DNA from: CAYPLH01 sp964411505 | GTDB lineage: Bacteria; Bacillota; Clostridia; CAYPLH01; DUMO01 | Assembly: GCA_964411505.1 (NCBI GenBank) | Contig: CAYPLH010000027.1 | Span: 1 to 50,653, forward strand | Reading direction: 5' to 3' | DNA: 50,653 bases | Part shown: positions 42,309 to 50,611 of the stretch, piece by piece | Position numbering within the stretch: position 1 is the stretch's first letter | How the letters are laid out: every line of letters starts with the position of its first letter | The notes under the pieces: generated by a model | What the model was told of the DNA's origin: nothing | What the model saw: only the letters and a program-made list of their open reading frames with translations | Databases searched by the model: none | Translations under genes and position numbers: made by a program

Positions 42309-42395
42309 AAAGTTGGAAAGTTTGAGAGCTGAAATTTAGGTGATTAGTTAGATAGTTAGTTAGTCGGTTAATTGGTTGGTTAATTAGAAATTTTT
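42309..42395 (+). repeat. Short-sequence repeat region between spoIVB and recN
   Basis: AAGTTGGAAAGTTTGAGAGCTGA (42310-42332) is followed by irregular TTAGTTAG/GGTTAATT units to about 42391. The first part resembles one end of the 19271-19336 array. It lies in a 371-bp gap; apart from the spoIVB promoter candidate no other feature was seen there. Confidence 0.5.
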
Positions 42396-42547
42396 ACAGG
42401 AAATCAATTTGGGATATGAAGTCAATTTGAGATGAATAACCCCGTTGAATGCAACTATTTGCAAATAATTATAAAAATGTTTGAAATGCTGTAATATTTG
42501 GCAATGGCTGTGCGCGTTAGAAGTATGCTGATAGTCATAGGGTAATA

Positions 42548-44281
42548 TCATTTCAAAAGTGAATGTGATTTTTTGAATTCAAATGCATATTGCAGCATTT
42601 CTTCGGCATGTAAAAGGGAAATATCACTGATATGGATACCTCCAAGAAGTTTTGCTAAAGCACCCTTTCTTTCATCCTTAGAAAGCTCCTTGACGTTAAC
42701 TTTTGTCATATTACCATCAGAAGTCTTTTCAACAAAGAAGTGATTATCTGCCATACAAGCAATCTGTGGAAGGTGTGTAATGCAAATAACCTGATGCTTT
42801 TTTGAGAGCATTGCCATCTTTTCACCCACCTTTTGAGCCACTCTTCCGCTTACGCCACTGTCTATTTCATCAAAAATAAGTATCGGAATGTCATCAACAT
42901 CAGCAAGGATTGTCTTAATGGCAAGCATTATTCGAGACATTTCACCACCTGAAGCTATTTTTGATAAAGGTTTTAGAGGTTCTCCAACATTGGGGGAAAA
43001 CATAAATTCTACCTTATCTAAACCATCTCCAGAAAATCTGTATCCTCCAGTTTCATTTCTTTGTGCATTAAATTCAATATCTACTTTGAACTGTGCTTTT
43101 TTCATTTCCAGTTCATGAAGCTCATTTCCGATTTTTTGTTCAAGAACTTTAGCTACATGCATACGTTCCTTGTTTAATATTTCAGCAGATTTATATAACC
43201 TTTGTTGACTATCAATGAGCCCTTTTCTTAAATCTTCTATTTTTTCACTGCTTAGTGTGAGTTCCTCAAGTTCAACTTCTTTTGTAATACAAAGCTCCAG
43301 AATTTCTTTAATTGAATTTCCATGTTTTCTTTTAAGCCTGCTTATAACATCAAGCCGTTCTTCAACTTTTTCAAGTTCTTGTGGTTCAAAATCTATAAGC
43401 GCAATTTCTCTTCTTATTTCATCGGTAATATCATGAAGGTGAAAAGATATTTCTTCAAGTTTAGTTGATATTTTCTTATAACTGTCACCAAAGTCTTCGA
43501 TTTTAGAAAAGCTTTGAACAGTTGCATTTAACTTATCAAGCGCTGAAAAACCAGAAGTTTCACCTGAAAATAATAGCTCATAGGATTCAGAAAGTACTCT
43601 TATAATATTTTCGGCATTGCTTAACACAAGTCGTCTACTTACTAGTTCTTCCTCTTCTCCCTCTTTAAGTCCTACTCTTTTTATTTCATCTATCTGGAAT
43701 TTCAGAAAATCAATTCTCTTTTCTTTCTCAGTTTCATTAGTAACAAGGCTATCAAGCTTGTCCTTAATCTTTTTGTATTCAATCAACAATGAGGTGTACT
43801 GCGATTTTATCTCATTAATCGTATTTCCGCCAAAAGCATCTAACAGATTGATATGAGACCCAGTATGCAACAATGACTGGTTGTCATGTTGACCATGAAA
43901 ATCTATAAGCTTATCGCCTAAATCTTTTAAGTTTGAGACAGTTGAAAGTCTGCTGTTTATCCTGCAGGAATTTCTACCACTTCGCAAACTATCTCTTGAT
44001 AATATTAAGCTTCCATCATCTTCAGCCTCAATTCCTAATTCCGCAAGAACATTGTCAAAAGTTTCATTCTCAACTTGGAACAAAGCCTCAACCGATGATT
44101 TGTCTGTTCCAGTTCTAATAAGATCTTTAGAAAATCTGACCCCAAGAACTGCATTGATGGAATCTATAATAATAGATTTCCCTGCACCTGTTTCACCGGT
44201 TAATACATTAAACCCATTATCAAAATTAATTGTTAGTTCATCAATTAGAGCAATATTCTTTATATGTAATTGTTGAAGCAC
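42548..44281 (-). CDS. recN: DNA repair protein RecN
   Basis: An SMC-like ATPase (577 residues) acting early in double-strand-break repair. The N-terminal ATPase half has Walker A VLTGETGAGKSIIIDSI near 30. The long antiparallel coiled coil spans about 155-355. The C-terminal half has the signature PLSKIASGGEMSRIMLAIK near 436 and Walker B IPILIFDEIDSGVSGRVA near 465, then ITHLPQIA. I use GTG 44281, 5 nt after GGGG, giving MLQQLHIKN; TTG at 44284 is too close to the ribosome binding site. Between argR and spoIVB as expected. Confidence 0.96.
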   Translation of the reverse strand: MLQQLHIKNIALIDELTINFDNGFNVLTGETGAGKSIIIDSINAVLGVRFSKDLIRTGTDKSSVEALFQVENETFDNVLAELGIEAEDDGSLILSRDSLRSGRNSCRINSRLSTVSNLKDLGDKLIDFHGQHDNQSLLHTGSHINLLDAFGGNTINEIKSQYTSLLIEYKKIKDKLDSLVTNETEKEKRIDFLKFQIDEIKRVGLKEGEEEELVSRRLVLSNAENIIRVLSESYELLFSGETSGFSALDKLNATVQSFSKIEDFGDSYKKISTKLEEISFHLHDITDEIRREIALIDFEPQELEKVEERLDVISRLKRKHGNSIKEILELCITKEVELEELTLSSEKIEDLRKGLIDSQQRLYKSAEILNKERMHVAKVLEQKIGNELHELEMKKAQFKVDIEFNAQRNETGGYRFSGDGLDKVEFMFSPNVGEPLKPLSKIASGGEMSRIMLAIKTILADVDDIPILIFDEIDSGVSGRVAQKVGEKMAMLSKKHQVICITHLPQIACMADNHFFVEKTSDGNMTKVNVKELSKDERKGALAKLLGGIHISDISLLHAEEMLQYAFEFKKSHSLLK

Positions 44282-44335
44282 CAAAACCCCTCATTCCATT
44301 TATAAACACAATAAATTATGACAGTTCATAATTTA

Positions 44336-44806
44336 TTAAGCTTTTCCCAAATTCGAACCTTTAGCTAATCGACTGAATCTGTCAGACAATTCTTCTGCAA
44401 TTTTTTCAGCCCTACAAATTATCATCAATGTATCATCACCCGCAATGGTACCAACAATTTCAGTCCAATTGAGTGAATCAATGGCAGAAGCTGCCGCCTG
44501 TGCCATTCCTGGCAGAGTCTTAATCACTATCAAATTGTTAGTATAATCACTGGAAATGAATGATTGAGTAAATATTGACATCATTTTCGAGGACGCTGTA
44601 CTATCAGACTGGCTAAAAGGAGCATAAATATAGCGACCATCTTCATTCATGACTTTAATCAGCCTTAACTCTTTAATATCTCTTGATATAGTTGCCTGGG
44701 TAACATCCATCCCTACTTCTTTTAGTTTATCTGCAATTTCATCCTGAGTCCTGACAACATTATTTTCAATTATATCAAAAATTTTTGCTTGTCTGTCATA
44801 CTTCAT
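44336..44806 (-). CDS. argR: Arginine repressor ArgR
   Basis: A hexameric arginine-responsive regulator (156 residues). The N-terminal winged helix has KYDRQAKIFDIIENN and the recognition segment VTQATISRDIKELRLIKV. The C-terminal oligomerisation/arginine-binding domain has TLPGMAQAAASAIDSL and VGTIAGDDTLMIIC, with the Asp pair that binds arginine. The start at 44806 follows AGGAGAG and overlaps the nadK stop by 11 bp, showing translational coupling. Confidence 0.96.
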   Translation of the reverse strand: MKYDRQAKIFDIIENNVVRTQDEIADKLKEVGMDVTQATISRDIKELRLIKVMNEDGRYIYAPFSQSDSTASSKMMSIFTQSFISSDYTNNLIVIKTLPGMAQAAASAIDSLNWTEIVGTIAGDDTLMIICRAEKIAEELSDRFSRLAKGSNLGKA

Positions 44807-45668
44807 AATTCTTTTCTCTCCTATAATCAATTTTTGATCTTAATACATTGAAAAAATTTCTTTCTTTGAGTCGAATCATTTTCACAGAGCAAGTTGCTTT
44901 TTTTATTCTTATTTCATCTCCTGAGGTAACTTCCAATCCCTTTTGCCCGTCAAAAGTAACCATTGCATTATCGTTATAGCCTTCATCTATTACAATTTTT
45001 ACTACTCTGTCTCCAGTTGTTAGAAATGATCTAGAGTACAATATGTGAGGACATATGGGAGTAATAATTATAAGGCTCATATCAGGTTCTGCTATCGGTC
45101 CTCCTGCTGAAAGCGAATATGCAGTTGAACCGGTAGGACTTGAAACAATTATACCATCACCTGGAAAAGAATCAACAAACACATCATTTATATATGTTTT
45201 CACATGCAGTATCCTAGATAATGCTATCCTAGAAATAACCACATCATTAAGCGCAATATCAAAATCGGTTTTATTTTGATGTTTTGTTTCAGCTTGAAGC
45301 ATCATTCTTTCTTCAATTTCAAATTCGTTTTTTAAAAGATTGCGTGCAATACCTTTAATGTCACTTTTTTCAATTTCAGTAAGAAAACCAACAGTTCCTA
45401 AATTTATTCCTAATATAGGCTTATCTTTTTGATAAACCCTTCTCGCTAAGTTTAAAAATGTGCCGTCTCCACCTAGGGCTACGATTATATCAGAATTCTC
45501 CAAAAGGTCAGATTCATCTTTAGCACAATTTCTTAATCCCATATTAGACGCAGCATCAGATAAAATTATAAAACCTCCGCCATGCTTTTTTATTGATTCA
45601 ATCAGTTCAGATGTATACTTCAAATCCCTGTCCTTGTCTGGATTGGGAATAATGCCTATTACATTCAT
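44796..45668 (-). CDS. nadK: NAD kinase
   Basis: Phosphorylates NAD to NADP (290 residues). The hallmark GGDGTFL is at about 68-74 (VALGGDGTFLNLARRV). NE/D-type IALNDVVISR near 140 and the glycine/serine-rich TGSTAYSLSAGGPI near 180 are the other family motifs. The C-terminal segment carries DGQKG. It belongs to the tlyA-nadK-argR-recN gene order. The 217-bp upstream gap holds one GTTCACAGGTAGCT repeat copy. Confidence 0.96.
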   Translation of the reverse strand: MNVIGIIPNPDKDRDLKYTSELIESIKKHGGGFIILSDAASNMGLRNCAKDESDLLENSDIIVALGGDGTFLNLARRVYQKDKPILGINLGTVGFLTEIEKSDIKGIARNLLKNEFEIEERMMLQAETKHQNKTDFDIALNDVVISRIALSRILHVKTYINDVFVDSFPGDGIIVSSPTGSTAYSLSAGGPIAEPDMSLIIITPICPHILYSRSFLTTGDRVVKIVIDEGYNDNAMVTFDGQKGLEVTSGDEIRIKKATCSVKMIRLKERNFFNVLRSKIDYRREKNYEV

Positions 45669-45773
45669 ATTCTCTCCTACTAACTTTGTGCTTTTACGAA
45701 TATTCTAGCACAATAATTTTCCAAATTCAATTATCTACTTTATATAACATGCTGTCGCTTTCAATCTGCTACT

Positions 45774-45790
45774 GTTCACAGGTAGCTGAA
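45774..45790 (+). repeat. Copy of the GTTCACAGGTAGCT repeat
   Basis: GTTCACAGGTAGCTGAA lies in the 217-bp gap between nadK and tlyA, followed by GTGATATAAC (compare GTTATATC beside the 15214 copy). No other feature was recognised in the gap. Confidence 0.6.
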
Positions 45791-45885
45791 GTGATATAAC
45801 TTTTGTAATGTTAGGAAACATTTAGCGAAATGAAGCTTATAGATGTATAGCACGCTTTTGTTTTTTAACAACATTACTAATATCT

Positions 45886-46701
45886 CTATTTATCCAGTTC
45901 ATTATGCGCTTTGGCCACCACTTCATTTGATAACCTTTTTATGTATTCTTCCTGAGGCATTAAGTATTCAGTCTTTTCAAGATGCATCAGATACTCGATA
46001 TTCCCTTCTGGTCCTTTTATTGGTGAATAATCAAGCCCCTTTACTACATAGTTATTCCCAGATGCAAAAAGAGCAATCCCTTCTACTACTTCAAGATGCG
46101 TTTTAGCATCTTTTACAACACCTTTTTTGCCTACTTTGTCTCGTCCTGCTTCAAATTGAGGTTTTATAAGACATACAACTTGTCCAAAAGGTTCAAGAAG
46201 ATTATATACAACAGGGAGCACCAACTTTAAAGAAATAAAAGAAACATCAATTGATGCAAAACCAGCAAGCTCATCTAATTGTTCTGTCTTTACATATCTA
46301 ATATTTGTGCGTTCCATTACCCTTACTCGTTCATCTTGTCTGAGTTCCCACGCCAGTTGACCATATCCTACATCAATTGCATAAACCTTTAGAGCTCCGT
46401 GTTTAAGCATACAGTCAGTAAATCCCCCCGTAGATGCACCTACATCAAGTGCAACAGCTCCAGACATATCTATACAAAAAGATTCTAAAGCTTTTTCAAG
46501 TTTCAATCCTCCACGACTTACAAAAGGATTCACATTTTCCTTTATGAAGATTTCTACATCTTCTTCAAAAAAAGAACCTGGTTTATCCTCACGGTTATTA
46601 TTTACAAATACGACACCTGCCATAATAATTCTTCTAGCCCTCTCTCTGCTCTGTGTAAAACCTCTTTCACACAGCATTACATCTAGCCTCTTCTTAGACA
46701 A
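45886..46701 (-). CDS. tlyA: TlyA family rRNA 2'-O-methyltransferase
   Basis: A 271-residue protein with an N-terminal S4 RNA-binding domain (about 1-60: KKRLDVMLCERGFTQSRERARRII) and an FtsJ-like methyltransferase domain. The second domain includes motif I VALDVGASTGGFTDCML near 86, AIDVGYGQLAW near 111, IDVSFISLKLVLP near 152 and LIKPQFEAGRDKVGKKGVV near 185. Relatives methylate ribosomal RNA; some older annotation says hemolysin. Part of the dxs-tlyA-nadK operon-like run. Confidence 0.93.
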   Translation of the reverse strand: MSKKRLDVMLCERGFTQSRERARRIIMAGVVFVNNNREDKPGSFFEEDVEIFIKENVNPFVSRGGLKLEKALESFCIDMSGAVALDVGASTGGFTDCMLKHGALKVYAIDVGYGQLAWELRQDERVRVMERTNIRYVKTEQLDELAGFASIDVSFISLKLVLPVVYNLLEPFGQVVCLIKPQFEAGRDKVGKKGVVKDAKTHLEVVEGIALFASGNNYVVKGLDYSPIKGPEGNIEYLMHLEKTEYLMPQEEYIKRLSNEVVAKAHNELDK

Positions 46702-46720
46702 ATCCTGCCTCCTAAATATA

Positions 46721-48631
46721 CTATTTACACATTTTTAAAATTTCATCAGAAATTGACTTTGCATCTAAAGCATATTTTTTAATCAGATCTTTTTTGGCAC
46801 CATGTTCTATAAACTTATCAGGGAATCCAAAGTTTCGAGCTTTAAAATTTTCAAGTTCACAGCTCACAACCTGCAACACAGCACTTCCCATCCCACCAGC
46901 AACAGTATTATCCTCTAAAGTTACAAGTCGCTCCGTCTTTTTTAGTGACTTTATAATCATTTCTTTATCAAACGGTTTAATGAACCGCAAATTGATAACG
47001 TCAGCTTTGATCCCATAATTTTTTAGAATATTTCTTACTTCCAGTGCGGTTTCAACCATAGTTCCAGTTGCAGCTATTGTAACATCATCCCCTTTGTGTA
47101 TTAGTTCAGCAGCGCCATATGTTATGTCTTTAAAATTGAATATTGATTCTTTTCCCTGCCCTCTTGGATAGCGGATAGCTATAGGTCCCTTGTGCTCAAC
47201 TACTGCAAATTCCAGCATTTTTTTTAATTCTGTGTAATCACAAGGTGCAAGTATTGCCATATTAGGTATATGTCTTAAAAATGATATGTCATATAATCCC
47301 TGGTGTGTCTCACCATCTTCGCCAACTACTCCTGCTCTGTCAATTGCAAAAACAACATGAAGATCCTGAAGTGCAACATCATGTAGTATCTGATCATATG
47401 AACGCTGTAAAAATGTCGAATATATTGCAACTACAGGTATCATACCACCTTTTGCAAGTCCGGCAGCTAGTGTAACTGCATGCTGTTCCGCGATACCTAC
47501 ATCAAAAAATCGTTTACCAAACTTCTGTGAGAATTCACTAAGTCCGGTTCCATGCCGCATGGCCGCTGTTATTGCAACAACATTCTGCTGTTTTTCAGCT
47601 ATTTCAACAAGCTTATGACCAAATATCTTTGAATAACTTGCTCCTCCATTATTTGTAATTTCGCCTGTCTCTGCATTGAATTGGGATATTCCATGAAATA
47701 AATCAGGTTTTTTTTCTGCATAACAATAGCCTTTACCCTTTCTTGTAGCTACATGAACAAGTACAGGACCTTTCTGGGTCTTTGCTCTTGAAAGTACACT
47801 ATTCAATTCTGCTATATTGTGTCCATCAATAGGTCCTAGGTATTTAAATCCTAATTCTTCAAAAACTATTCCAGGCATAATTAAGTACTTTATTGTTCCT
47901 TTTACACGGTCAAGTGCCCTAACAGCACTTTTGCCTATAGCTGGAATCTTGCTTAAAATTATGTCAAGGTCTTCTTTTACATTATAATAGAAAGGTTCTA
48001 TCCTGATTTTACTTAAGTATTTTGATAAGCCACCAACATTTTTGGATATGGACATATCATTATCGTTCAGTATAACTATCAAGTTATTTGGAGACCTTCC
48101 AGCATCATTAAGTGCCTCAAAGGACATTCCCCCAGTCAATGCTCCATCGCCTATTACAGCTATTATGTTATATTTCTCTCCTTTTATATCTCTTGCACGA
48201 GCAAGTCCGAGAGCTGCTGAAATGGATGTGCTGCTGTGACCAGTATTAAAGCTATCATATATGCTTTCGTTTGATTTTGGAAAGCCTGATAACCCATCAA
48301 GCTGCCTTAGTGTGTCAAACTTATCACGCCTACCAGTAATCAGCTTGTGTACATAGGACTGATGTCCGACATCCCATACAATCATATCATCCGGTGTATC
48401 AAATGTATAATGTAGTGCCAGAGTAAGTTCAACTACTCCTAGGTTTGACGAAAGATGTCCGCCTGTTTTTGAAATGCTATGTATCAAAAATTCTCGAATT
48501 TCCTTTGCTAGTTCTTTAAGCTGCTCAAAAGACAACTCTCTTAAGTCCTTAGGAAAACTCATTCTTTTTAACAAACTATCTGAATCTATTTTAATCCCTC
48601 TTTCAATGTTTACTTTACTTAAACAGCGCAA
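46721..48631 (-). CDS. dxs: 1-deoxy-D-xylulose-5-phosphate synthase
   Basis: A thiamine diphosphate-dependent first enzyme of the MEP isoprenoid pathway (636 residues). Visible are SKTGGHLSSNLGVVELTLALH near 55 (catalytic His), GDGALTGGMSFEALNDAG near 160 (ThDP/Mg motif), GPIDGHNI, and DRAGVVGEDGETHQG near 430. The annotated TTG start is uncertain. The family N-terminus aligns from about SLLKRMSFPKDL, and the best ribosome binding site (GAGGG) lies inside the ORF, 6 nt before an ATA codon. It directly follows oapA (14 bp) and is downstream of the OLE RNA, a typical OLE context. Confidence 0.95.
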   Translation of the reverse strand: MRCLSKVNIERGIKIDSDSLLKRMSFPKDLRELSFEQLKELAKEIREFLIHSISKTGGHLSSNLGVVELTLALHYTFDTPDDMIVWDVGHQSYVHKLITGRRDKFDTLRQLDGLSGFPKSNESIYDSFNTGHSSTSISAALGLARARDIKGEKYNIIAVIGDGALTGGMSFEALNDAGRSPNNLIVILNDNDMSISKNVGGLSKYLSKIRIEPFYYNVKEDLDIILSKIPAIGKSAVRALDRVKGTIKYLIMPGIVFEELGFKYLGPIDGHNIAELNSVLSRAKTQKGPVLVHVATRKGKGYCYAEKKPDLFHGISQFNAETGEITNNGGASYSKIFGHKLVEIAEKQQNVVAITAAMRHGTGLSEFSQKFGKRFFDVGIAEQHAVTLAAGLAKGGMIPVVAIYSTFLQRSYDQILHDVALQDLHVVFAIDRAGVVGEDGETHQGLYDISFLRHIPNMAILAPCDYTELKKMLEFAVVEHKGPIAIRYPRGQGKESIFNFKDITYGAAELIHKGDDVTIAATGTMVETALEVRNILKNYGIKADVINLRFIKPFDKEMIIKSLKKTERLVTLEDNTVAGGMGSAVLQVVSCELENFKARNFGFPDKFIEHGAKKDLIKKYALDAKSISDEILKMCK

Positions 48632-48645
48632 AACTCATTGTTTCC

Positions 48646-49287
48646 TTATCTTTTTTTTCTAATATCATTAAAAAATGTTTTTGGATTTCGCTTAACACTA
48701 TTAGTAAATAAGTTTAATAATGACCCAACTTTATGTACAATACTACTGCTCTTTTCTATTGCAAATGTTTTACCCAGTGCTTTTCCCCCAATAGTCATGG
48801 ACGCTATAAGCCCTGTAAAGATAAATCCTAAAAATGCAGCTTGTCCCCATCCAAATTTCTCAGACATTCCAATTACCATAAGAGCTCCTATGGAACCACT
48901 CAAAACACCACAGATATCCCCTACAACATCATTGCAAAAACTTGATACCTTGTTTGCATTTCTTATAAGGCGGATTGCTTGCTTTGCACCTAGTTTTTTC
49001 CTTGAAGCCATAGCATGAAAAGGAGTTTCATCTGCAGCAGTAACTGAAATTCCAATCATATCAAATATTATACCTATTATTATTATAACTAAAAGCATTA
49101 GAAAAGCTACTATAAGATTTAAATCCTCTAGGATTTTCGAAGATATCATTGAAACAAAAGTAGATATGAAAAATGAAGCTATTGAAATTTTAATAAACCA
49201 ATTGTCTCTTTTGCTTTTTTTGCTGTGTTCTTCTTTTTTTAGTTTAACCCTTCTGTCTCTATACTTATTTTTTTTCTTGTCACCCAT
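48646..49287 (-). CDS. oapA: OLE-associated protein OapA
   Basis: A 213-residue membrane protein that binds OLE RNA. The N-terminus (about 1-28) is very basic, rich in Lys and Arg, as expected for RNA contact. Hydrophobic segments lie at about 30-52, 57-80, 122-142 and 145-167. The conserved family block is FDMIGISVTAADETPFHAMA and, further on, SSFCNDVVGDICGVLSG, which contains the DxxxD motif (DVVGD). The sequence resembles CNNM/CorC-type membrane domains, in line with reports linking the OLE complex to Mg2+ homeostasis. It begins 39 bp after the OLE RNA and is followed closely by dxs. Confidence 0.9.
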   Translation of the reverse strand: MGDKKKNKYRDRRVKLKKEEHSKKSKRDNWFIKISIASFFISTFVSMISSKILEDLNLIVAFLMLLVIIIIGIIFDMIGISVTAADETPFHAMASRKKLGAKQAIRLIRNANKVSSFCNDVVGDICGVLSGSIGALMVIGMSEKFGWGQAAFLGFIFTGLIASMTIGGKALGKTFAIEKSSSIVHKVGSLLNLFTNSVKRNPKTFFNDIRKKR

Positions 49288-49326
49288 TTAAAATCCTATC
49301 ATTAACACTTGGTAAATTTATTAAAA

Positions 49327-49925
49327 GGTGGCGGCATATTGAGTAAATTTTGCGGCTTAGGTCAGGCAGGATTTCCCTTGGAAGCACTGAAACGTCGCCG
49401 TTTTCAGCAGTTTCCCTTTAAGTCTCCAACCGCAATGTTACCATGTGCGGGGCCTGATTACCACTTAAAACCACACTGCAATCCTCAATTTGCCAACCAG
49501 TCTAGAGGTTTTCCCCTACAGCCTTTCTGTTTCCTATCCTCTTTTGCAAACCTGGTTTCAAACAGCAATAATAAATATCTTATTGGCCTATAAATATTTA
49601 TCTGATCTATTATCCACCAAATCTACTCAAGGCAGGCTACTCTGTTCACAGCATTATTACCGCAAAACAGGTTCAATCCCTTCTCGTAAGAATCTATACA
49701 ATAAGCTTTTTTAGCTTCAGTTGCCTTCTACCCACAAGTAAGGGTCTCCACGGAAAAGGGGTCAACGCCCGCATGCCATTGCAGATCGCCCCTAAACCTT
49801 AACTCCCAGCATCAGCCCACTACTGGGCGTAACAAGCCGACACAAGGAACTTCATCGATATGCCATTAACGGATTTTTAGGCCCGTCTTCGAAAACAGTA
49901 GCACTGACTAGAATACTGCGCCACC
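49327..49925 (-). ncRNA. ole: OLE RNA (ornate, large, extremophilic noncoding RNA)
   Basis: A roughly 600-nt block without credible coding capacity, immediately upstream of oapA and on the same strand. Its two ends are complementary. The 5' GGTGGCG-AGTATT side (49912-49925) pairs with the 3' AATATGCCGCCACC (49327-49340), closing the molecule. Internal helices include GCCCA-GTAG-TGGGC, ATAAATAT/ATATTTAT, GGGGAAAACCTC and CTGAAA/TTTCAG. Base composition is richer in G and C than the surrounding gaps. Size, end pairing, oapA and dxs together match the known OLE locus. OLE RNA forms a membrane-bound complex with OapA and is linked to cold, alcohol and Mg2+ stress in Bacillus (Halalkalibacterium) halodurans. 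The true 5' end may lie up to ~60 nt further upstream. Confidence 0.88.
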
Positions 49926-49953
49926 ATTGAATTAACTATATTATTTCATAGAT

Positions 49954-49980
49954 GAAAGGATTTCTCCTTAAATCATCTAG
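49954..49980 (-). other. Hairpin in the OLE 5' leader
   Basis: On the minus strand GATGA-TTT-AAGGA and TCCTT-TCATC pair around a GAAA tetraloop, between the predicted promoter and the closing stem of OLE RNA. It may be the real 5' part of OLE RNA or a separate stabilising hairpin. Confidence 0.5.
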
Positions 49981-49995
49981 ATTGAATGTAATAGG

Positions 49996-50024
49996 ATTAT
50001 ATCATAAAAAATCTAAACTTTAAA
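49996..50024 (-). promoter_or_regulatory. Predicted promoter for OLE RNA
   Basis: TATAAT (49996-50001) lies 17 nt from TTTAAA (50019-50024) on the minus strand. The predicted start is near 49988, giving a short leader before the closing OLE stem. The -35 is weak. Transcription from the upstream PAP2-family gene may also contribute, as no terminator is seen between them. Confidence 0.45.
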
Positions 50025-50130
50025 GAATAATAAATGTCGTTTTATTAGTCAAATTGCCTTCAATTAACCAATACTTCGGATTGTCTACATCAAGCTTATG
50101 TTTTGCATGCTCTATATTATTATTGCTTTG

Positions 50131-50568
50131 TTATCCTAGCAAAACACCAAATACAATGCCCATAATCGCACCTATTATTACTTGAAAAGGAGTATGCCCT
50201 AAAAGCTCTTTGAGCTTCTCATCCATATGTAAAAAATCATTAGAAAAAATAATCTTATTTAAAACTTCAGCCTGTTTACCCGCTGCCCTCCTTACTCCTG
50301 CTGCATCCTGCATTACAACTAGAGCAAAAGCTAATGCTATGCCAAAATCAATAGAATTCAATCCTGCGTTTTTTCCTACTACCGTTGCAAGCGACACAAC
50401 ATAAGATGTATGAGAACTTGGCATTCCACCTGCACCTACAAACCTTGTAAAATCGACTTTTTTTTCCTTAACAATGACACTTACTACTTTTATGGTCTGT
50501 GCAATGAACCATGTTATTGCAGGCACAGTAACTGTCCTATTTGTCAAAATACAATCTATATAGTTCAA
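50131..50568 (-). CDS. Divergent PAP2 family membrane protein (DUF212, YuiD-like)
   Basis: A 145-residue membrane protein of the divergent PAP2/DUF212 family. Hydrophobic segments are seen near residues 12-30, 52-70, 72-90 and 125-145. The conserved GAGGMPSSHTSYVVSLA block (PAP2-like SSH motif) and FALVVMQDAAGVRRAAGKQA are intact, and HTPFQVIIGAIMGIVFG closes the protein. The substrate is not established. TTG at 50568 follows AGGAGGAG and gives the family length. The longer ORF to 50631 would translate through a copy of the intergenic repeat and starts MAKPPFLG, which is repeat-derived and not credible. Located just upstream of OLE RNA. Confidence 0.87.
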   Translation of the reverse strand: MNYIDCILTNRTVTVPAITWFIAQTIKVVSVIVKEKKVDFTRFVGAGGMPSSHTSYVVSLATVVGKNAGLNSIDFGIALAFALVVMQDAAGVRRAAGKQAEVLNKIIFSNDFLHMDEKLKELLGHTPFQVIIGAIMGIVFGVLLG

Positions 50569-50611
50569 TCCTTCTCCTCCTGAGTATTCTACTTGTACAA
50601 TGATTAAACCT

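Noticed and set aside
49309..49714. Plus-strand ORFs across the OLE region
   Set aside because: They lie antisense to a structured RNA block, have no ribosome binding site and no recognisable domain.
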